Made by a program: the position numbers and the translations under genes
From: Adhaeribacter arboris
Lineage (GTDB): Bacteria; Bacteroidota; Bacteroidia; Cytophagales; Hymenobacteraceae
Direction of reading: 5' to 3'
DNA length: 64,000 bases
Assembly (NCBI RefSeq): GCF_003023845.1
Contig: NZ_PYFT01000001.1
Coordinates: forward strand, 1,798,001 to 1,862,000
The notes under the pieces: model-generated
The model's database searches: none
What the model saw: only the letters and a program-made list of their open reading frames with translations
Told to the model about the DNA's origin: nothing
In this document: piece by piece, positions 59,268 to 64,000 of the stretch
Layout of the letters: each line of letters starts with the position of its first letter
Position numbering within the stretch: position 1 is the first letter of the stretch

Positions 59268-61451
59268 TTATTTGGCCAAGGGATCCGGCCGTAGCTGGAA
59301 TTTAAATACTTTGCTGGTAGTGCCTTTGCCGCCCTCCATGTGAAAAGGTGCCCGGGTACTAATGGTAGCCCAGAGTCCCCGTCCTTTCCAACCACCCTTC
59401 GGATCATCAATCCGGCCATCCAGCCATTTAGTATAAAAACCCAGGGGATAAGGTACGCGCAGTTTCACCCATTTGCCCTCTTTAAGCGCCAGCAAAGCTT
59501 CCGACTCATTCCCGGTATTAATGGGAATATTTTCTCCCAGACCAAAAGTATTAAACTGGTCTACCCAGGTGTAATAACTGGATTCGGCGCTTCCCTTGTA
59601 GTTTACGCCTTTTAGTTGCGGCAAAGGTTCGGGGTAAAAGGTCCAGCCATCCCGCGCGTGTTGGCCGGTGGCTTTCGGGCCGTTTAGCGGATCTTTGCTC
59701 TTGCGCCGGTCGAAACTGGCTAAATGGCCGCTGGCTAAAGCTACCCAAGCCACGCCATTCCGGTCGATGTCCATGCCCCTTGGGGAGAATCCCTCAATCG
59801 GTTCGCCTTTGTCATCTAACGGCAGCTCGTAATATTCGACCAACGCTGTTTCGGGTGGATTAGAGCCCGGATTAAGCCGGATAATACCACCCGGATACCC
59901 TAAAGTGGATCCCCAAACCGATCCGTCCGGAGCCGGAGCTACCGAGTAAAGTCCTTTCGCAATTCGTTTGTCTTTTTTAGGGTCAACGGGTTGGTCCGGC
60001 TCCACGTAAGCATCGCGTTTGCCATTGCCATTCGTATCCAAAATAAGAGCTGTCCATCCCTGGGACGCTTTTTCGTCGCCGGTTTCCTGGTATTTTTTCG
60101 TATCGAACCAGCCAATAACTTCTCCCCCGCCGCTGGTCCAAAGAGTATTTTTGCTATCCTCCGCGAACATCAGGTGGTGGGTACTAAAGTTGGTGCTAAT
60201 AGGGGTATATTTTTTGGTTTTCGGATTATACACACCTAAATGGCGGCTGGCCCTTTTTAACGGGAAAAGCTTGGCCGATGGATGGTCCTTAAAATCATCC
60301 GGATTGTCGGGCGGCCTTACGGCGGCGGTAATCCAAACATTGCCTTCGGCATCTAGCATTGGGTTATGCACGTTGGTTTTACTGTTCCAGATGGCCTCCG
60401 TACCCCAGTAAGGCGAAGCCTCCAGTACTTCCCCGGATATAACGGGAGTTTTCGGGTCGCGTACGGTTAGCGGTATCCGGCTAGTAGTGTGGGTTATGGG
60501 GTCCAGAACGGGCAGGTAATCGGCGCTGGCTTCCAGGGCACCGTATAAAGGCCCGTTCGCGTTTACGGTGGGGTTTCTCCGGTCCGTAGAAACCAGGTCA
60601 TGCAGATACGCTTTCGGATCGGCCCAATCCCATTGGGTAATGACCACGTTCCGCTCGATTCCTGCGGGACGCGGGGGAGTTGGCGGTAGTTCCCCGGCCT
60701 TCATCCGGTCGGTCCAGTCGGCAAACATACGGAGGACTTCTTCTTTCCCGATTTGGTGTATGGCGGAGGTCATAATAGGTCCGGCTTGCCCGGAGCGTAA
60801 CCGGCGTTCCCAGGCTTCCACCGAATTATTAAAAGTACCTAAGGATTTTTGAAATTCCCGGGTGCCTTTGCTGCCCAATTGGTGGCAGGCCAAACAAGTT
60901 CCTGATTTTATACTGGACAGAAAATTAGCCTGGGTTTTAACATTCGACAAGATACCATTGCCATCGGGACCGGTCCCCGGAAATTTACTTTTATCAGGTA
61001 CATGCAGCAGGGAAAACCAGTAACCCGCCGGGTAGTATTCAGCGGCGGCTTGCGGGGTGGGTGCTACTACGGCTGTCAGGTCTAGATTCCGGCCGGGTTT
61101 AACTTGTTGCTTCGGCGAATCAATCAACCCATACCCGCGTACCCAAACGGAATAATTAGCCTTGGGCAAGCCGGGTATTACATAACGCCCTTTCTCATCG
61201 GTAACTACTATTTTAGCAAATCGGGTAGGCAAATCATGCGTTTCGGCAATTACCCACACCCCGGCTTCCGGACCATTAGGACCCGTAACTACGCCTCCCA
61301 AATCACCTTCTCCCACCTGTACGGCTTTGGTTCCGGAATTACTCGAATTACAGGCGTTTAATGCCACTAGTGAGGTAAAAATAAAGAGATAAAGAAGATT
61401 TTTGAAAATACCTTCTTTCCAATTTCCAAATAAAATAGATGCGTATTTCAT
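59268..61451 (-). CDS. Haem-binding lipoprotein with CarboxypepD_reg and Vgb-like propeller domains
   Basis: 727 residues. A lipoprotein signal (LFIFTSLVALNAC), a carboxypeptidase-regulatory-like domain (about 50-128, LGGVVTGPNGPEAGVWVIAE ... YVIPGLPKANYSVWVRGYG), a c-type haem site CLACH (in SGTCLACHQLGSKGTREF, around 183), then a long propeller (about 290-700) with virginiamycin-B-lyase-like blades such as GIIRLNPGSNPPETALVEYY and FSPRGMDIDRNGVAWVALASG. Such fused proteins occur in Bacteroidota and Proteobacteria near dehydrogenases and probably carry electrons from an unknown oxidation at the membrane surface. Monocistronic. Confidence 0.82.
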   Translation of the reverse strand: MKYASILFGNWKEGIFKNLLYLFIFTSLVALNACNSSNSGTKAVQVGEGDLGGVVTGPNGPEAGVWVIAETHDLPTRFAKIVVTDEKGRYVIPGLPKANYSVWVRGYGLIDSPKQQVKPGRNLDLTAVVAPTPQAAAEYYPAGYWFSLLHVPDKSKFPGTGPDGNGILSNVKTQANFLSSIKSGTCLACHQLGSKGTREFQKSLGTFNNSVEAWERRLRSGQAGPIMTSAIHQIGKEEVLRMFADWTDRMKAGELPPTPPRPAGIERNVVITQWDWADPKAYLHDLVSTDRRNPTVNANGPLYGALEASADYLPVLDPITHTTSRIPLTVRDPKTPVISGEVLEASPYWGTEAIWNSKTNVHNPMLDAEGNVWITAAVRPPDNPDDFKDHPSAKLFPLKRASRHLGVYNPKTKKYTPISTNFSTHHLMFAEDSKNTLWTSGGGEVIGWFDTKKYQETGDEKASQGWTALILDTNGNGKRDAYVEPDQPVDPKKDKRIAKGLYSVAPAPDGSVWGSTLGYPGGIIRLNPGSNPPETALVEYYELPLDDKGEPIEGFSPRGMDIDRNGVAWVALASGHLASFDRRKSKDPLNGPKATGQHARDGWTFYPEPLPQLKGVNYKGSAESSYYTWVDQFNTFGLGENIPINTGNESEALLALKEGKWVKLRVPYPLGFYTKWLDGRIDDPKGGWKGRGLWATISTRAPFHMEGGKGTTSKVFKFQLRPDPLAK

Positions 61452-61761
61452 AGTGATTCAATTGGGCTAAAAAAGGAAGGAAAATCCGGCTTAACTTCTT
61501 AAAACCAGCAAATTAGGCCAACGAATATATCTATTTTAAATCTTTGAATCAATAATCAGGAGAATTCAATTTTTAACGGCTGATTTTTTGGTTGGTAATA
61601 TTAAAAAACATGCAGGTGACATTGCCAACGTTAGAATGGCTGTATTTATTTTAAATTCCTGCTAACGGATTGGGCTAAACGGCGTACGAGGCCATCGGCC
61701 AAAGGCTGACGTTTAAATGTTATTTGCGGAAGTATTTTATTTCTTAAAAATGTTGAACCAC
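61452..61761. other. Spacer with an attC-like hairpin
   Basis: No gene is supported. The left ~210 bases are AT-rich and hold the upstream region of the 727-residue gene; the right part is the attC-like hairpin at 61661-61722. Confidence 0.55.
61661..61722 (-). repeat. attC-like hairpin downstream of the small membrane protein gene
   Basis: Top strand: GCTAAC at 61661-61666, TAAACG (61676-61681) pairing with CGTTTA (61710-61715), an inner GGCC-atc-GGCC, and a degenerate GTTA at 61719. On the minus strand it ends in GTTAGC and lies 39 bases after the gene at 61762. Confidence 0.5.
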
Positions 61762-62172
61762 TTAGTCAGACAAAGGATTACCTTCGTTATATTTTGCAAT
61801 TATTACTAGAAATATAAATCCTAATACAATGAGAAGTAAAAATAATTTCCTTGCCTTCTTTACGGCTTCTCTATTTTCCTCTTCTACTAAGAAAACATCT
61901 ATCTCATTTACCTTTGCCGTAAAATAATTTAAGATAAAATACATTAAAAGCAAAATTGGTAGGTATCCTATTCGGTGACTAGGTTTCTGGAAGCTGATTT
62001 CAATTATACCTAAGTTGTTTTCCAAAATCCCAAACACTGGTAGTAACCATATCCATATTAACAGGCAGAAAACACATTTCGCTATAAATAGACGGGCTTT
62101 ACCTCCTGAGAACTGCATACTTGCTTGTTCTTTTTGGTATAAACCTGCTATTATTTTATTTACTACATTCAT
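61762..62172 (-). CDS. Small AT-rich integral membrane protein, possible cassette gene
   Basis: 136 residues with three or four predicted membrane helices: FIAKCVFCLLIWIWLLPVFG, IGYLPILLLMYFILNYF, and LFLLLIVLGFIFLVIIA; a charged loop lies between the last two. No family was recognised. It is AT-rich compared with most of the window, preceded within 36 bases by a GTTAGC-ended hairpin and followed by another one, both in the same orientation, as in integron gene cassettes. Function unknown; cassette genes are often like this. Confidence 0.7.
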   Translation of the reverse strand: MNVVNKIIAGLYQKEQASMQFSGGKARLFIAKCVFCLLIWIWLLPVFGILENNLGIIEISFQKPSHRIGYLPILLLMYFILNYFTAKVNEIDVFLVEEENREAVKKARKLFLLLIVLGFIFLVIIAKYNEGNPLSD

Positions 62173-62208
62173 TTAATATTTTTCAATATTCTCTTATTGA
62201 ATATTACC

Positions 62209-62272
62209 GCTAACGGGTAGTACATGAGTTGAGCCAGGCGTAGCCGCAGCTTAACTTATGTGCAGTGTTAGC
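62209..62272 (-). repeat. attC-like hairpin between the two small genes
   Basis: 64 bases with three nested stems: outer GCTAAC (62209-62214) / GTTAGC (62267-62272), middle ACATGAGTTGAGC (62222-62234) / GCTTAACTTATGT (62249-62261; 11 matches plus 2 G-T), and inner GGC-gta-GCC. Lies 8 bases after the stop at 62281 and 36 before the start at 62172. Confidence 0.6.
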
Positions 62273-62280
62273 AAACGTTT

Positions 62281-62832
62281 TTATTTATTTGTCAATATAT
62301 ACTCCTTAATTTTATTATGCAGATTCTGTTGAATCCATCGCCCATAATCTTGTTTCTCTTTTTCCCTATTAGAACTTTCATCTGTCAGTTGACTTTGAGA
62401 ATACCATTCATTCCATGGTGAGCCTATATTAAAGGTGTCTTTTTCAATCTTTATGTCATAAAGGCTAAACATGTATCCGCCTCTTGAAAAAACTAAAAAT
62501 CTGTTATTTATAAATTCTAATTTCGGGTTATCACAAAAGTAACCTGCCTCGTCATAGTTATAAAAAATTTCCCTAGTACGCATCCATTCAGCATCCTTGT
62601 CTGAAATTCCATTTTTTAAACTGTAGTCTATCTTTAGTTCTTTTGGATTTAATTTCTTGTCAAGTTTTAGAACCATAAACCCAGGGTCACCAATACTAAA
62701 ATCGGAATACAAGCCATAGTAAAACTTCCCATCAGGTGATTCCACGTGTTGAATATATTCTAGGTAGTTAAGGTCACATGACGATAATGCAAGGAAGAAT
62801 ACTAAAGAGGTAAATGTTTTAATTAATTTCAA
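62281..62832 (-). CDS. Small AT-rich lipoprotein, possible cassette gene
   Basis: 183 residues starting at TTG 62832 (no ATG fits). The lipoprotein signal is KTFTSLVFFLALSSC (lipobox LSSC). The mature part is beta- and aromatic-rich (YYGLYSDFSIGDPGFMVLKL, NYDEAGYFCDNPKLEFI, RFLVFSRGGYMFSLYDIKI) and ends in a charged helix; no family recognised. It lies between a GTTAGC-type site 24 bases upstream and the 64-base attC-like hairpin 8 bases downstream, as cassette genes do. The low GC also sets it apart. Confidence 0.7.
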   Translation of the reverse strand: MKLIKTFTSLVFFLALSSCDLNYLEYIQHVESPDGKFYYGLYSDFSIGDPGFMVLKLDKKLNPKELKIDYSLKNGISDKDAEWMRTREIFYNYDEAGYFCDNPKLEFINNRFLVFSRGGYMFSLYDIKIEKDTFNIGSPWNEWYSQSQLTDESSNREKEKQDYGRWIQQNLHNKIKEYILTNK

Positions 62833-62856
62833 TACGGTGTCCTTGATTAAATTTTT

Positions 62857-62868
62857 GCTAACTTATGT
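62857..62868 (-). repeat. Possible remnant of a third attC-like site
   Basis: On the minus strand ACATAAGTTAGC ends in the same GTTAGC as the two hairpins and resembles the ACATAAGTTAAGC arm at 62249-62261. It lies 24 bases before the lipoprotein start. The other half of a hairpin was not found. Confidence 0.4.
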
Positions 62869-62998
62869 ATATATGGAACTACTCCGTTTTTCCACCCGAA
62901 TGAACCGGATAAACGGAACAGACTCCGGTTATCTGAATCCAGAAACTCTTGTTTTTATTATTTTAAATATAGAAATAAATTCATAAGGCAAAATCTTT

Positions 62999-64000
62999 TT
63001 AATGGTTATGGTCCGCCATCTGGTTAGCTCCGTTTTTTAAAACTGATTCGCTGTGCAGGAGATAAGCTCCGGTTGCTACCACGGTATCTTTGGCATTCAA
63101 TCCGCTGGCAATGGCTACCTGGTTGGCACTTTCTTCTCCCAGCGTAACCATTTTAGGAGAAAAGGTATTTTTGGCGGTTTGCAACCACACATGCGCTCCC
63201 CGGGAATCGCGGATGACCGCATCTATTGGCAAAATCAGGATCTGTTTTGTTGCACCAGGAAGCGTGATAGTGGCCTGGGTACCGGCAATCAACTGCCCCT
63301 TCGGATTGGGTATTTCTGCCCGGGCTATTAATACCTGACTATTTTGCCGGAATTCCGGATTGATAAAGGCAATTTTAGTTTTTATAGCCTCCGATTTACC
63401 TGGTAATCTTACCTCAATGGGCGTACCTATTTTTAATTGGCTAGCTTCCGGCGCGTACAATTCAACTTCTACCCAAATGGTAGAAAATCGGTTGAGTCGG
63501 TAAAGTAAACTTCCTTCGGCTATATAAACTCCTTCTGCGGCGGCAATTTCCGTGATTGTACCGGAAGTGGGAGCCAGAAAAGTAATCCGGGCATCTAATT
63601 GGCGGGAATTGGCTATTTTGTATATCTGGGCCTTCGTTAAGCCAACTAACTGCAATTTACGTTCTGCTGCTTCCAGAATAGAAACAAACTGCTTCTGTTC
63701 GGGAAACGCTTTTACCTGGTCCAGCGCCAGTAGATATTCTTGTTCCAGGGTGAGTAAGGATTCGCTGTACAAGTCGTAAAGTGGCTGCCCTTTCCGGATG
63801 GGTCGCCCGGTTTCCTTAATATATAACTTTTCAATACGGCCAGCGGCGCGACTGCTGATTACATCCGTCTGCGTTTCATCTGGCACTAATCGACCGGGTA
63901 AGATGGTATTGTTCCCCACCTGGCCTGTTTGTACTAGTCGTGCAGTTATATTGCCGAGCTTCATTTGTGTATCACTCAACATAATACTGGTTACCTTATC
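62999..64000 (-). CDS. CusB-like RND efflux periplasmic adaptor, C-terminal part (partial)
   Basis: At least 333 residues; the frame stays open to the right edge (DKVTSI is encoded before the Met at 63982), so the signal and N-terminus are outside. The membrane-fusion-protein parts are visible: RIEKLYIKETGRPIRKGQPL (lipoyl/barrel-sandwich entry), the alpha-hairpin (LLTLEQEYLLALDQVKAFPE), TIWVEVELYAPEASQLKIGT (beta-barrel), and the C-terminal VVATGAYLLHSES, ending MADHNH. This is the CusB/CzcB type linked to copper/silver or zinc/cobalt export with a CusA-type pump, which should lie to the right. Metal cannot be read; the terminal His may bind one. Confidence 0.9.
   Translation of the reverse strand, partial: DKVTSIMLSDTQMKLGNITARLVQTGQVGNNTILPGRLVPDETQTDVISSRAAGRIEKLYIKETGRPIRKGQPLYDLYSESLLTLEQEYLLALDQVKAFPEQKQFVSILEAAERKLQLVGLTKAQIYKIANSRQLDARITFLAPTSGTITEIAAAEGVYIAEGSLLYRLNRFSTIWVEVELYAPEASQLKIGTPIEVRLPGKSEAIKTKIAFINPEFRQNSQVLIARAEIPNPKGQLIAGTQATITLPGATKQILILPIDAVIRDSRGAHVWLQTAKNTFSPKMVTLGEESANQVAIASGLNAKDTVVATGAYLLHSESVLKNGANQMADHNH

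Overview
The window reads as chromosomal DNA of a member of the Bacteroidota, most likely a Cytophagales / Hymenobacteraceae relative (Adhaeribacter-like; the genus is inference). Reasons: a type IX secretion C-terminal domain on a subtilase, many lipoproteins and TonB-free outer-membrane-type proteins, families almost confined to Bacteroidota (DUF5777, mitochondrial-type aconitase, LIC_10190-like membrane protein), poor Shine-Dalgarno signals, a -33/-7 promoter of the TTTG/TAnnTTTG type before the cyclophilin gene, and moderate GC content. No rRNA, tRNA, insertion sequence, prophage or CRISPR array was recognised.

Layout. 1-6.7 kb: end of rsgA, a FAS1 lipoprotein, a cyclophilin, a ZIP metal transporter, a MoxR/Mg-chelatase-like AAA ATPase with its VWA partner, and an acyl-ACP desaturase. 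7.0-9.1 kb: a secreted GH127-type beta-L-arabinofuranosidase. 9.1-19.3 kb: a surface-polysaccharide cluster with a multi-spanning membrane protein, two FemAB/BioF2-type acyltransferases, a 2OG-Fe(II) dioxygenase, a GT2 glycosyltransferase coupled to a Wzx-like flippase, an FdtA-type cupin ketoisomerase divergent from an FdtB-type aminotransferase, and an LIC_10190-like membrane protein; together these suggest a 3-amino-3,6-dideoxyhexose-containing glycan. 19.4-27.1 kb: housekeeping (YigZ, CorA, a large membrane-anchored propeller protein, Dtd, MazG-like, ComB, GcvT). 27.6-29.6 kb: a CHASE3 histidine kinase and its CheY-like partner. 29.9-39.5 kb: PaaN-type aldehyde dehydrogenase, a T9SS-exported subtilase, aconitase, EcsC-like protein, metallo-hydrolase. 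40-43.7 kb: a small 66-residue protein, a Tat-exported TIM-barrel isomerase, and a cytochrome c / YceI / DUF5777 module. 43.9-45.8 kb: ECF sigma factor overlapping an anti-sigma-like membrane protein with an outer-membrane-like C-terminus. 46.5-51.3 kb: glutamate dehydrogenase, UvsE, a RibD-type reductase and a DUF1080 protein. 51.8-61.5 kb: a fused cupredoxin / dehydrogenase / HEAT protein, a broken PIN-type toxin-antitoxin pair, a flavin oxidoreductase, a BNR lipoprotein, a pirin, and a haem-binding propeller lipoprotein. 61.6-62.9 kb: two small AT-rich genes, each followed by a hairpin with GTTAGC/GCTAAC ends. 63-64 kb: the C-terminal part of a CusB-like efflux adaptor.

The least ordinary signals are in the right half. 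Two small genes and their hairpins at 61.66-62.86 kb look like gene cassettes with attC-like sites and no integrase (a CALIN-like array). A GC-rich nested palindrome lies at 51442-51568. A short repeat occurs three times at 50.4 and 58.0-58.2 kb. Heptamer-periodic repeats sit directly before three start codons. Four genes between 43 and 56 kb carry single lesions (G7 and A6 tract frameshifts, a missing start codon, an in-frame TGA), which may be real decay or sequencing error.
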